DNA of 64,000 nucleotides from an uncultured cyanobacterium (lineage in GTDB: Bacteria > Cyanobacteriota > Cyanobacteriia > PCC-6307 > Cyanobiaceae). Position numbers and translations under genes: made by a program. Below, one piece after another: positions 38,092 through 47,960 of the stretch (its first letter is position 1; each line of letters starts with the position of its first letter). Under the pieces are notes generated by a model. That model was not told where the DNA came from and searched no databases. It worked only from the letters and a program-made list of their open reading frames with translations. The stretch spans positions 52,313-116,312 of the forward strand of contig CAIZQU010000162.1 of the NCBI GenBank assembly GCA_903935205.1, given 5' to 3'.

Positions 38092-38772
38092 TCAGCGCAG
38101 CCCAAGCCACTTGTGGCTCTGCAGGCTGAGGCGCCAGGCCGGATGGCGGCGCACGTAGTCGATCGTCAGCTCGCCAGCCCCGGGATCATCCCAGACCGGT
38201 TGCAGCAGGAGCGCCGGTCCTGGCCGGCTCCGGCGGCCGTCAGCGCCGAGGCTTCGCCCTTGGAACGCCTGCTCGGCCATCGCCTCGGCGAAGGTCAGAT
38301 CGGCGGGTGCTGTCACCACCACCTTGAGTTCATCGCAGGCCTGCAGCAGGTCGCTTCTGGGCGGGCGATGGCGTTTGGGGGACAGGGTGATCCAGTCGAA
38401 GCGGCCGCTGAGCGGATCCACGCCGCTGGTCTCCAGATGCAGGGGCATGGGCAGGGGAAGGCCCGTCTGCTGTGCCTGCCGCAGCGAGGCACAGAGGCCG
38501 CTGAGATCGTGATGGAGCGGCTCGCCGCCGGTGATCACCACGAAGGCGGCACCGGCGATGGCGGCGGTGGCGGCTTCGCCGGCCAGCTCCGCCAGGCTGC
38601 GGTGCGGGTGGCTGCCTTGCGGCCAGGAATGCTTGGTGTCGCACCAACTGCAGCCCACCGTGCAACCCGCCAGGCGGATGAAGAAGGCGCTGCGGCCGGC
38701 GTGCAGGCCCTCGCCCTGGAGCGAGTGGAAGGTTTCGACGACGGGCAGGGACAGAGGCACCGAGGCGGACAC
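38092..38772 (-). CDS. queE: 7-carboxy-7-deazaguanine synthase
   Basis: 226 residues, short radical-SAM protein. The cluster motif is CTVGCSWCDT (CX3CX2C), preceded by VVETFHSLQGEGLHAGRSAFFIRLAG and followed by FVVITGGEPLHHDL. It converts carboxy-tetrahydropterin to 7-carboxy-7-deazaguanine in queuosine synthesis, the step before QueC. The ending AWRLSLQSHKWLGLR is the usual QueE C-terminus. It lies alone between two intergenic gaps of 113 and 188 bp. Confidence 0.94.
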   Translation of the reverse strand: MSASVPLSLPVVETFHSLQGEGLHAGRSAFFIRLAGCTVGCSWCDTKHSWPQGSHPHRSLAELAGEAATAAIAGAAFVVITGGEPLHHDLSGLCASLRQAQQTGLPLPMPLHLETSGVDPLSGRFDWITLSPKRHRPPRSDLLQACDELKVVVTAPADLTFAEAMAEQAFQGRSLGADGRRSRPGPALLLQPVWDDPGAGELTIDYVRRHPAWRLSLQSHKWLGLR

Positions 38773-38960
38773 GCTCTAGGGGGCTTGTAAGGGATGACAG
38801 CGTCAGCCTGCCAGTCGAGTCGCAGTGGCGGCAGGATCCGACTCAGCCCAGCGATGGCAGTGTCGCCATGTCTGCCTCAGACCGCGGCAGAGAAGCCTGC
38901 CGGGCGAGGTCGGCGGGTCGTCTGCCCACCTTTCTGTGCCCACAGGGGAGGGCGCTGTGA

Positions 38961-39848
38961 TCAGGTCCGGTCGCGCTCCTGCTCGAGCAGGATCTCGTTG
39001 ATGTAGTCGTTTGAGCCTTGATCGCGACCGAAGCTCCCTCGGCCGTTACGCCGACGAGAACCCTGAGCCTGCAGATTGATGGCCTTGCGCAGAGCCTGAT
39101 TGCGCTGGCGCATCTTGGCCAGCCCGTGCGCTACGGCCTGCAACTGGCTCCTTTGCGTGGCGGCATTCCAGCTCAGGGCCGACAGCCCCAAGGCGCACAC
39201 CAGAGCCGACAACACCAGCCGCAGGCTCTCCCTGCCCATGGCGAAGAGGGTTTCGGCCCTGGGACCAGCTGCCTGGTTGCGCAAGGCTGCGAAGTTGCTG
39301 GCCAGGGAGGTGCGCAGCTGAAGCTTGAGATCCGGGAGCGGCTGGGCCAGGTCAGTGGATGTGAGCTGCGGCCCCTGCAACTGACGCAGGCGGCCGGCCA
39401 GTGAAGCCCCATCAGCCGCCTGGTCGATGGCCTGGAGGGCCTGCTGCTCCACCCGATCCATCGACCGCTGGCGGCTCTGGGCCTGGAGCTGCAGCCCCTG
39501 CACCTGCCGCCAGGTGGACACCAGATCCAGCGGAACCATCAGCAAGTACACCACCGCAGCCAGAGCGGCAAGGCGGCAGACACGCAGGCGCCAGGCCCGA
39601 ACAGCGGGCGCCCCGGCGCCCCAAGCAATCGCCAGGCGGAGCAGGGCCACACCGATCAACAGCAGCGGCGCATTGTTGACCAGGGTGACGACCAGCTGAT
39701 GGGCCCAGACGGGACTGAACAGCTGCAGTGGCAGGATCGCCAGCAGCGACCAGATGCTGAACAGGGCCAGCAGCAGGAAGCCGGTCCAGTCCAGGGGGCG
39801 GGTGTCGGGCGGTGGGCTGCTTGTCTCAGCGGAGCGGGAGCGTTCCAT
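38961..39848 (-). CDS. HpsJ-like membrane protein (second copy)
   Basis: 295 residues. Hydrophobic helices at about residues 20-42, 52-72 and 88-110 and a further one near 215-235 repeat the layout of the protein at 12992-14020. The shared segment is LQGPQLTSTDLAQPLPDLK, matching LQGPLISNADLSRPLPELK of the other copy, and both have a late LSALSWN / FAALSWN motif. The C-terminus is basic and Gln/Arg-rich. Its ATG overlaps the stop of the phosphatase-TPR gene by one base, so it is translationally coupled as the last gene of an operon that starts with a PEP-CTERM protein. Confidence 0.68.
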   Translation of the reverse strand: MERSRSAETSSPPPDTRPLDWTGFLLLALFSIWSLLAILPLQLFSPVWAHQLVVTLVNNAPLLLIGVALLRLAIAWGAGAPAVRAWRLRVCRLAALAAVVYLLMVPLDLVSTWRQVQGLQLQAQSRQRSMDRVEQQALQAIDQAADGASLAGRLRQLQGPQLTSTDLAQPLPDLKLQLRTSLASNFAALRNQAAGPRAETLFAMGRESLRLVLSALVCALGLSALSWNAATQRSQLQAVAHGLAKMRQRNQALRKAINLQAQGSRRRNGRGSFGRDQGSNDYINEILLEQERDRT

Positions 39849-41950
39849 CAGGGGCGATCGAGGGGGAGGGGGGCGGAGTCGATGTGGCCCACGGCGCGGC
39901 TGCGGAGCCAGTGGAGAACCTCAGGCAGCAGGCGCTCCGGCGGCTGGGCGGCAGGCGTTGCCTCGCTGGCGAGCAGCTGTTCCAGATGCTCGCGGCCGGG
40001 GTCGGCCAGGCCGGCCTGCAGCAGCAGCGCCGGGCGGCTGTGGGGTTGCAGGGCCAGGGCATGGCCGCAGCTCAGCGCGGCCTCCTGGGGCATCTCCAGC
40101 CAGGCCAGGCAAAGGGCCAGCAGCAGGTGGGCTTCCGGCACCCGCAGGCTGAGGGCCTGGGCGTCGAGGCAATGCTCGGCGGCCTGTTCGGCCTGGCCGG
40201 CGGCCAGAGCCAGGCGAGCCAGGCCCAGGTGAGCCGGAATCGCCAGACCGGCATCGCTGAGGGCAGCGCGGTAGTGCTCGGCGGCCCCCTGTGGCTGCTG
40301 AAGCTGGATTTTGATCTCGGCGAGATTGAGGTGTTCGGCGGCGGTATCGGGGCGGATCAGTGGCAGCTGCTGGCGGGCCTGCTCCGGTTGGTTCAGGGCC
40401 AGCAGCGCCAACAGCTGCTGCAGGCGCATGGCGCTGGAGAGCGGCTGCCGCTGCAGGAAGGCCTCGGCCTGGCCCAAAGCGGCCCGGGGCTCGCCGCTGG
40501 CCAGCAGGCATTCCACCAACAGCAAGGCGTATCGGGGTTGGCGGGGTTGCTGTTCCACCAGCGGCTCCAGCCAGGGGATCGCTTCTGCGCCCCGGCCGCT
40601 GCGGGCGAGCACCACGGCGCAGTTGAAGGCGGTTTCGCGGCGCACGAAGGCCACCCGAACGGCCTGACCGGGCGGCAGGGCGGCCAGATAGCCCAGGTCG
40701 ATCAGCTGCTTGACGGCCTCATGGGCCTCGAACGGATCGAGGCGCAGTTCGGCGGAATGCTCGCCGGCGGCGCCGCTCAACAACTCCCAGCTGGGGATCG
40801 GCGCCAGAGGTTCAGCCTGCAGCAGTTCTGCTAGCACGCGGCCGTCCATGTCTGCTCCGGCCGGCAGCCCCAGCAGCGCCAGGGCGGTAGGGGTGATGTC
40901 GAGTAGGGAGGCGGCCGGCGTCTGGGCGCCGGGGCGGATGCCGGGGCCGGCCAGGGCCAGGATGCCGAAGGGCCGGTGCCAGCTGGCCTCCTGCTCGGCG
41001 CGGTCGTCACCTAGGGCGACACCGCTGAGCTTCGGGCGGGAGGCGCCGTGCTTGAAGCCGTGATCGGAGAGCAGGATTACATTTAGATCGCCATCGGGCC
41101 CGAGATCGCCCGCCGCCGCCAGCAGCTCGCCGAGCATGCGGTCCTGTTCGCGGTACACAGCCTCGATCACCCCACCGAACAGCCGCTGCTGCCGCGCTGA
41201 GATGTGCGGCTGAAGTGGAGGGGCGTAGGCCATGGCGTGGTGGCCGGCCACATCGATCCATTCGTGAAACACCAGGAGGGCGTCCCAGTCGTTGTGGGCG
41301 GCCAGCGGCAGGGAGAGCTGATGGATCGTTTCAGCCCGTTCGGCGGCCGCACCGAGGGCCTGGCTGAGGGCTTTGTCTTCCGGCTGCCGTAGTAGGGCCG
41401 GATCGGGAAGGATGCGGGCGCGGGTGGCCGCCGCCGCGCCGACCGCCGCCTGCCTGGCCTGCAGCCACTCGCTGTGCTGCACGGCCGGATGCAGCGACTG
41501 CGCCGGGGGTTCGCTGGCCTGGAAAAACTGGTTGCTGAGCATCACCCCATTGATCGGCTCGGCCGGATGGGTGGCATACCAGTTGACGACATGGCTGCGC
41601 AGCCCGGAGAGCTGCAGCAGGTTCCAGAGGGCACGGCAGCGGCGGCTGGTGGAGGAGGCGAGCCGCAGGCCCTGACCATCGGGGGAGGGCTCCACGAAGT
41701 TAAGAATGCCGTGGCGATCGGGGGTGACACCGGTGACGGCAGTGGTCCATAGCAGGGGCGACAGCCGCGGCTTCAGGCTGGCCAGTGGCGCCCGACAACC
41801 CCTCGCCAGCAGGCCAGCGAGGTTGGGCAGCGTCCCTGAATCCAGCAGCGGGTCGATCAGATCCCAGTCGGCGCCGTCCCAACCGAGAATCAGCAGGCGC
41901 ACAGGACGGCCTGAGGCCGGCGGCAGCAGCACGAACCCGGCCCGACTCAA
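39848..41950 (-). CDS. Alkaline phosphatase-superfamily protein with TPR domain
   Basis: 700 residues. Residues 15-370 are a type I phosphodiesterase/alkaline-phosphatase-superfamily domain: the metal Asp in ILGWDGADWDLID, the nucleophile region SPLLWTTAVTGVTPDRHGI, the metal site HEWIDVAGHHAMAYAP and LLSDHGFKHG. Residues 420-680 are repeated helix pairs rich in Ala, Leu, Gln (TPR-like), which usually mediate protein contacts. No signal peptide is obvious. It starts 4 bp inside the end of the PEP-CTERM gene and overlaps the HpsJ-like gene, so it is the middle of a tightly coupled trio. A role in modifying a surface polymer is plausible but inferred only from context. Confidence 0.8.
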   Translation of the reverse strand: MSRAGFVLLPPASGRPVRLLILGWDGADWDLIDPLLDSGTLPNLAGLLARGCRAPLASLKPRLSPLLWTTAVTGVTPDRHGILNFVEPSPDGQGLRLASSTSRRCRALWNLLQLSGLRSHVVNWYATHPAEPINGVMLSNQFFQASEPPAQSLHPAVQHSEWLQARQAAVGAAAATRARILPDPALLRQPEDKALSQALGAAAERAETIHQLSLPLAAHNDWDALLVFHEWIDVAGHHAMAYAPPLQPHISARQQRLFGGVIEAVYREQDRMLGELLAAAGDLGPDGDLNVILLSDHGFKHGASRPKLSGVALGDDRAEQEASWHRPFGILALAGPGIRPGAQTPAASLLDITPTALALLGLPAGADMDGRVLAELLQAEPLAPIPSWELLSGAAGEHSAELRLDPFEAHEAVKQLIDLGYLAALPPGQAVRVAFVRRETAFNCAVVLARSGRGAEAIPWLEPLVEQQPRQPRYALLLVECLLASGEPRAALGQAEAFLQRQPLSSAMRLQQLLALLALNQPEQARQQLPLIRPDTAAEHLNLAEIKIQLQQPQGAAEHYRAALSDAGLAIPAHLGLARLALAAGQAEQAAEHCLDAQALSLRVPEAHLLLALCLAWLEMPQEAALSCGHALALQPHSRPALLLQAGLADPGREHLEQLLASEATPAAQPPERLLPEVLHWLRSRAVGHIDSAPLPLDRP

Positions 41951-42672
41951 GCCTGGGGTGTGTTCGACGGTAGTGCGGTTGTCGGTGCCGGTTGCTTCGA
42001 AGCTTGGAGAGTGCGGCGGCGCAGACGGCGGCTCCAGCCGAAGGCCGCGGTGGCGCCGAACAGCGGCAGCGGGCCAGGCACGGAAGCGGGTGGGGCGGAG
42101 CCAGCGCCGACAAGGATGGATGTGCCCGCAATTGATTCGTATCCGATCTCCATGATGGACCTGGTGGAGGGTGTGGCACCAACATCCATGCGGCCCCAGC
42201 CGAAGTGGATGAGGGAGTCGGCCGCTATGAACCGGAAGCCGAAGTAATTGGAGGCGTTGAGCTGCCAGTTGCCGGGATTGGCGCCAAATACAACGGGAGT
42301 AGTGGATGTATTGTAAGAACCTGTTGAAGATACAGTAGTTCCTAATGGCAGATTGCCAGCCGGACCAGTTGTAATGCCTGGGTAGTGCAATTGTCCGCCC
42401 CCATTACTGTTAAACCAGTTCAGGGTGGGTGAAGAACCATAAGGATTTAAATCCCAGCCAGGTACCAATGTGGAAGTTGAGCTTGCTGCCTTGGTTTCAA
42501 CATTAATGTACAAGCCATCAATGTTGGCAGGAATGACCCAGCCGGCGCCACCGTTGGGCTGATAATTTATAATAAAAGCTTTGGCCTCGGGCGTTAGAGC
42601 CGCGCTGGTGGCGATCGCAGCTGCAGTGCAAGCGGCCAAATGCTTAGCAAGCTTGGTTTTTAAGTTTGCCAC
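41947..42672 (-). CDS. PEP-CTERM-type secreted surface protein (second copy)
   Basis: 241 residues from a GTG at 42672, chosen because it opens directly on a signal peptide (VANLKTKLAKHLAACTAAAIATSAALTPEAKA, given here only as positions 1-32). An in-frame TTG further up would put a poly-Gly stretch from the G run in front and is less likely. The body is Gly/Asn/Ser/Thr-rich with FGFRFIAADSLIHFGWGRMDVG near residue 160. The C-terminus has VPGPLPLFGATAAFGW followed by S-RRLRRR, the same sorting signal as the protein at 11994, then a 20-residue tail. It is the first gene of the trio with the phosphatase-TPR and HpsJ-like genes (ATGA overlap). Confidence 0.72.
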   Translation of the reverse strand: MANLKTKLAKHLAACTAAAIATSAALTPEAKAFIINYQPNGGAGWVIPANIDGLYINVETKAASSTSTLVPGWDLNPYGSSPTLNWFNSNGGGQLHYPGITTGPAGNLPLGTTVSSTGSYNTSTTPVVFGANPGNWQLNASNYFGFRFIAADSLIHFGWGRMDVGATPSTRSIMEIGYESIAGTSILVGAGSAPPASVPGPLPLFGATAAFGWSRRLRRRTLQASKQPAPTTALPSNTPQA

Positions 42673-42690
42673 AGGAAGTTTAAGAAAGCC

Positions 42691-42726
42691 ATCATAATCC
42701 CCCCCCCCCCCGCTCTTTTTTGTCAA
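42691..42726 (-). promoter_or_regulatory. Candidate promoter with a 13-G run between -35 and -10
   Basis: On the minus strand TTGACA (42726-42721) matches the -35 consensus, and TATGAT (42696-42691) matches the -10 at five of six. The spacer is 24 bp and contains an unbroken run of 13 G (42711-42699). A 17-bp spacer is optimal, so the present state would be weak; loss of G residues would shorten it. The -10 lies 18 bp before the GTG of the PEP-CTERM gene. Confidence 0.5.
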
Positions 42727-42746
42727 GTCTTTTGCTCCACCTCGTC

Positions 42747-43322
42747 TCAATCTCCTGAAGGGCCCTGCGGCGAGCGCTGCTTCAGCACGCCGGCCAGCTG
42801 CTGTTGATCGGTCGGCTGGTGCGCCAGCTCAAGCCAGCGCAACAGCTCTCCGGCGCTGTTGAGGGGATTCGCCAGGCAGGCCTCGAAGCCCAGCCGCAGC
42901 ACCGGCAAGCGGGGCCGTGCGGCCAGCCAGGCCTCCATCTGTGCCAGCTGCGCCCCATACACCTGCCGCAGTCGCGCCTCCGGCAACGCAGCCCCCGCTT
43001 GCCCCAGCCGCTCCAGCATCAGCCGCTGCGAACGCAGCACCGCGCCGAGCTCTCGCCCCATCACCAGCACCCGGTATTCGCGGTTGTCCGGTAGGTGGGG
43101 CAGCAGCAGGTGGATCACCTTCACGGCCTGGCCCTCCGCCTGGGCCAGCCAGGCGCTGTCCTGCGGCAGGGTCTTGACGATCTCCGCCTCGTAGTAGCCC
43201 TGCGGATTGCTGGTATCGGCCAGCCGCTGGCCATCCGTGAACGGCGGAATGCCCGCCGCCTCCAGCAGCTGCATCGCCAGGCTGGTACCCGAGCGCGGCA
43301 GGCCGGTGACGACGGTGATCAT
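42747..43322 (-). CDS. Sulfotransferase-family protein
   Basis: 191 residues from the ATG at 43322 (another ATG at 43346 is possible). The start MITVVTGLPRSGTSLAMQLLEAAG is the PAPS-binding P-loop of sulfotransferases. A second PAPS-contact-like region is VLVMGRELGAVLRSQRLMLERL, and the C-terminus LRLGFEACLANPLNSAGELLRWL resembles the usual late motif. It may sulfate a surface polysaccharide or lipid. It ends 19 bp before the candidate promoter of the PEP-CTERM operon on the same strand, so the two could be linked functionally, but this is inference. Confidence 0.75.
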   Translation of the reverse strand: MITVVTGLPRSGTSLAMQLLEAAGIPPFTDGQRLADTSNPQGYYEAEIVKTLPQDSAWLAQAEGQAVKVIHLLLPHLPDNREYRVLVMGRELGAVLRSQRLMLERLGQAGAALPEARLRQVYGAQLAQMEAWLAARPRLPVLRLGFEACLANPLNSAGELLRWLELAHQPTDQQQLAGVLKQRSPQGPSGD

Positions 43323-43767
43323 GGCGATGAAGCAAGTGGTCTCCATCCTCCGCCAGCCAGTCGGGGGGCAGGCTGCCCGCCGGCTCCCGGGAGCATCAGC
43401 ATCCGGACAGCCCTGAGGCGACGTCCGCAGCTTCCTCCGGCCGGGCAGGGCCGGTCGCTCCCAGCCAAGATCAGCTCCCGCCTTCGCCGGGGCCGGCATC
43501 GGCCTGCAACAGGACCAGATCCAGCCCTGCCTCCAAAAACTGCTGGTGGGTTAGCTCGGCGTTGGATCACGTCACGCCTTTGCCTAAAACCGGCATCGGG
43601 CTGCCTCTCCCCCGATCCCTGAACCGGCGGAGAGCATTGGCGGGGGTTGACGCTGGATGCCCAGAAGCTGACCCCGCGCAACCCCGCGGCCAACTCAGCC
43701 TTCCCACTGCTCCATTGGTGCCACACGAACCGTAGACTTTCGTGCAGAACGATCAAAGAGTCCGGCC
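43323..43767. other. Intergenic region between sulfotransferase and toxin-antitoxin genes
   Basis: 445 bp of divergent upstream sequence. The frame of the sulfotransferase gene stays open to 43499, but the added residues are Pro/Arg-rich and look non-coding. I see no RNA gene or clear repeat here. Confidence 0.4.
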
Positions 43768-44064
43768 ATGGTCGCCGCACCCCACCTCGCCGCAGGCCCC
43801 CCCGCCGCGCTGAAGCTCGTTGGCAGCAACGGGCAGATTTCCTTGGGCAAGCAATATGCCGGCCGCCATGTGTTGGTGGAAGAATGCGAACCCGGTGTCT
43901 GGGTTATTCGCACCGCGACCGTCACTCCAGACAATGAGCGCTGGCTGCACGAACCCTCGGCTGCAGCAGATCTGCAAGCCGCGATGGCCTGGTCCGTCAG
44001 CCATGGGCCCGCCGATGCTGGGCTGCAGGACACCCTGACGCGCCTCGGCCATGGCGAGACGTGA
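43768..44064 (+). CDS. Probable antitoxin of a type II toxin-antitoxin pair
   Basis: 98 residues. The first half (LKLVGSNGQISLGKQYAGRHVLVEECEPGVWVIRT) has the short strands of an AbrB-like DNA-binding swapped-hairpin domain: G-QISLGK-Y-G followed by V-EE-GVW-IR. The rest is a flexible acidic tail of the kind that binds a toxin. It overlaps the next gene by 14 bp. Assignment rests on this layout and on the partner. Confidence 0.6.
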   Translation: MVAAPHLAAGPPAALKLVGSNGQISLGKQYAGRHVLVEECEPGVWVIRTATVTPDNERWLHEPSAAADLQAAMAWSVSHGPADAGLQDTLTRLGHGET

Positions 44065-44371
44065 TGCCGAGGTCAGGCTCGATCTGAACAATCCGGTGTT
44101 CCAGGAGCAGCTGCTGAGCCTGCAAAAGAACGAGCGCCATGCAGCGTTGGACACCCTCAACAAGATCCGCAAGCTGACCTGGAATCAGCTGTACCGCGAT
44201 CAGGGCATCAAATGGGAAAAGATCACGAGCATCAAGCCGCCTGCAGGGATTGACGCTGTTGATTCATTGCGGATCAGCCAGTCACGCCGCGCCACGGCTC
44301 ACCGAGACGGTGATTTCATTCGCCTTCTTACGATCGCTCCAGATCACGATGCCACCTATGGCAAGAAATAA
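44051..44371 (+). CDS. Probable toxin of a type II toxin-antitoxin pair
   Basis: 106 residues, small and basic. The layout resembles RelE/ParE-fold toxins: helical N-terminus (NNPVFQEQLLSLQKNERHAALDTLNKIRKLTWNQLY), then strands with the segment DSLRISQSRRATAHRDGDFIRLLTIAPDHDATY, which matches the typical toxin core of R-S-x-R, A-x-R and the final loop with HDxxY. It would cleave mRNA or block translation when freed from the antitoxin. It is convergent with pyrG, 76 bp away. Confidence 0.6.
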   Translation: MARRDAEVRLDLNNPVFQEQLLSLQKNERHAALDTLNKIRKLTWNQLYRDQGIKWEKITSIKPPAGIDAVDSLRISQSRRATAHRDGDFIRLLTIAPDHDATYGKK

Positions 44372-44447
44372 TGCGACCAGCTCGCTGATGGATCAGTCAC
44401 GAGGCGAAGCATCGGTCAGCAAGTCAGCTCAATCATCAGTTGGCTGT

Positions 44448-46178
<1,731 letters not shown>

Positions 46179-46222
46179 CTACCGATGCCCCCCAGGGCTT
46201 CCCAACCATTCCCGCCGCTGAC

Positions 46223-47164
46223 TCAGTCGAGGCTGCTGAGGTGCTCGCGCATGGCGACCCGATGGCGGGGCTGGCGCAGCTTGAGCAGGGCCTTGGTCTC
46301 GATCTGCCGCACCCGTTCCCGCGACAGCCGCAGGTTCTCGCCGATCTCGGTCAGGGTGCGGGGGGTGTCGTCGGCCAGACCGAAGCGCTGGCGCAGCACG
46401 TCGGCTTCGCGGCCGCTCAGTTCATCGAGCATCGCCTCGAGGGCTTCGTGCAGCTCCTGGCGGGCCAGCTCCTGTTCGGGGGTGCTGTGGGGATCTTCGA
46501 GCAGATCGCCCAGGTCGGTGTCGTGGTCCCGGCCAACCCGCACATCAAGGGAGACGGGACGGGGTTGCTGCTCCAGGGTGAGGCGCACCATCGCCTCACT
46601 CAGGCCCAGCTCCGCCGCCAGTTCCGCCACGGTCGGGCTGCGGCCGATCCGCAGGCTGAGCTGGCGCTGGGCGCGGCGGATGCGGTTGAGCTTCTCGGTG
46701 ATGTGCACCGGCAGGCGGATCGTGCGGCTCTGGCTGGCGATCGCCCGGGTGATCCCCTGGCGAATCCACCAGTAGGCGTAGGTGCTGAAGCGGAAGCCGC
46801 GGGTGGGATCGAAGCGCTCCACCCCCCGCTCCAGGCCGAGGGTGCCCTCCTGGACCAGGTCGAGCAGCTCCATGCCGCGCTGCTGGTATTTCTTGGCCAC
46901 GGCCACCACCAGTCGCAGGTTGGCCTGGATCATCCGCTCCTTGGCCCGTCGACCCCGGTGCAGGGCCTGGCGCAGTTCGCCGGGGCTGAGGCCGCAGCGG
47001 CCGGCCCAGCCCTCGAGCTCGCCGTCGCCCTGCTGCTCCAGCAGTCGTTCGCGCCGCTGGACCAGCCGGGCCAGGGTCAGTTCCTCCTCGGGGCTGAGCA
47101 GGTCGACCCGACCGATGTCGTGGAGGTACTGGCGCACCAGGTCAGTGGTGGTGGAGCCGGCCAC
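46223..47164 (-). CDS. RNA polymerase sigma factor, sigma-70 family (group 2 type)
   Basis: 313 residues. Region 1.2 is TTDLVRQYLHDIGRVDLLSPEEEL; region 2 includes MIQANLRLVVAVAKKYQQRGMELLDLVQEGTLGL and FSTYAYWWIRQGITRAI; region 3 LSEAMVRLTLEQQPRPVSLD; region 4 READVLRQRFGLADD and the helix-turn-helix TLTEIGENLRLSRERVRQIE. The absence of a long N-terminal region 1.1 marks a non-primary (SigB/SigC/SigD-like) factor; cyanobacteria carry several. Its regulon cannot be told from here. It lies 68 bp upstream of pyrG on the same strand. Confidence 0.92.
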   Translation of the reverse strand: MAGSTTTDLVRQYLHDIGRVDLLSPEEELTLARLVQRRERLLEQQGDGELEGWAGRCGLSPGELRQALHRGRRAKERMIQANLRLVVAVAKKYQQRGMELLDLVQEGTLGLERGVERFDPTRGFRFSTYAYWWIRQGITRAIASQSRTIRLPVHITEKLNRIRRAQRQLSLRIGRSPTVAELAAELGLSEAMVRLTLEQQPRPVSLDVRVGRDHDTDLGDLLEDPHSTPEQELARQELHEALEAMLDELSGREADVLRQRFGLADDTPRTLTEIGENLRLSRERVRQIETKALLKLRQPRHRVAMREHLSSLD

Positions 47165-47251
47165 GGATGGGGAGGGGGTGAAGGCGGATCTGCTTTCAGC
47201 CTGCAGGGCTCAGACCTCCGGGGGGCCTCAGGAGGGGATTGTTTTCGGATT

Positions 47252-47265
47252 GCGCAGAACTGCGC
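47252..47265. promoter_or_regulatory. Palindrome upstream of the sigma factor gene
   Basis: GCGCAG-AA-CTGCGC is a perfect 14-bp inverted repeat about 88 bp before the sigma-factor ATG. It has the size of a dimeric repressor operator. No known regulator is assigned. Confidence 0.3.
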
Positions 47266-47450
47266 GGTTGGTGCCAGCGCTGACCGCTCCGGTGGGCGAT
47301 CTGCGCGGCGCTGGCTCTGATCCCGATGGGCCCGATCTGGCCCCTGGCCAGACAGCCCTGCCGCTCGGCCTGATCTGCGCTGCCCTCTCGGGCGATCAGT
47401 CCGGCCTGTCGATCACCCCGCTGCCCGGCCAGTCAGGGATAGCGATCAGG

Positions 47451-47521
47451 GGCAACTCAGAGGCAACTCAGCAGGCAAGAACTCAGCAGGCAACTCAGAG
47501 GCAACAACTCAGAGGCAACCC
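47451..47521. repeat. Degenerate tandem repeat of GGCAACTCAGA
   Basis: Five imperfect units of 11-15 bp begin with GGCAA and contain AACTCAG: 47451, 47462, 47474, 47489 and 47500, followed by a partial GGCAACCC. Units 1 and 4 are identical; units 3 and 5 have 3-nt insertions. Confidence 0.85.
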
Positions 47522-47960
47522 TGCCGGTGCAAGCCGGCCAGCGGCAGGGCCGTGGCTCCAGGGGAGCGCAACGGTCCGGCTGGCCCTCGCCGTTGCTCTT
47601 CGGCTGCTCCTCGGCTTCCCCCGACCCCGATGCCCTGCCCCCATTGGCCAGCCGATGGCCCCGCGGATCGCTCTCGACGCGTGCAGCCTTGGCCGTTGCT
47701 GCAGCGCCGCCATGGAGATCGGCGGCGACGATGCGCAGAGGCCTGCGCTGGAGACATCGCCATCGGCAGGCATTGCCGGAGCTCTGAGGATGCCGAGGGC
47801 AACGCCACCACACTCTTGCGTGTGTGAGGCCCCAGTCGACTGGATCGGGGATCCATGCGCGTCTCCCTGAACATCCTTCCCCTGTGCATCCTCTCCCTGC
47901 TGCTTCCCCTGGGCGGCCGGATGGCGTGGCTGACGGCGCGGCGGCGGCTTCGGGGCGCCC

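Larger units (their letters stand above)
47165..47960. other. 796-bp region without a supported gene, upstream of the sigma factor
   Basis: Open frames here are GC-driven, and none has recognisable composition. It contains a 14-bp palindrome at 47252-47265 and a five-unit degenerate tandem repeat at 47451-47521, both listed separately. It is upstream of the minus-strand sigma gene and downstream of aspS, so the sigma-gene promoter should lie near the 47170-47270 end. Confidence 0.6.

Noticed and set aside
42673..42750. TTG start for the PEP-CTERM protein giving a poly-Gly leader
   Set aside because: It would place the 13-G run and promoter-like boxes inside the coding region and hide the signal peptide.
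47451..47521. CRISPR array
   Set aside because: Units are only 11-15 bp, lack unique spacers, and no cas genes are present.
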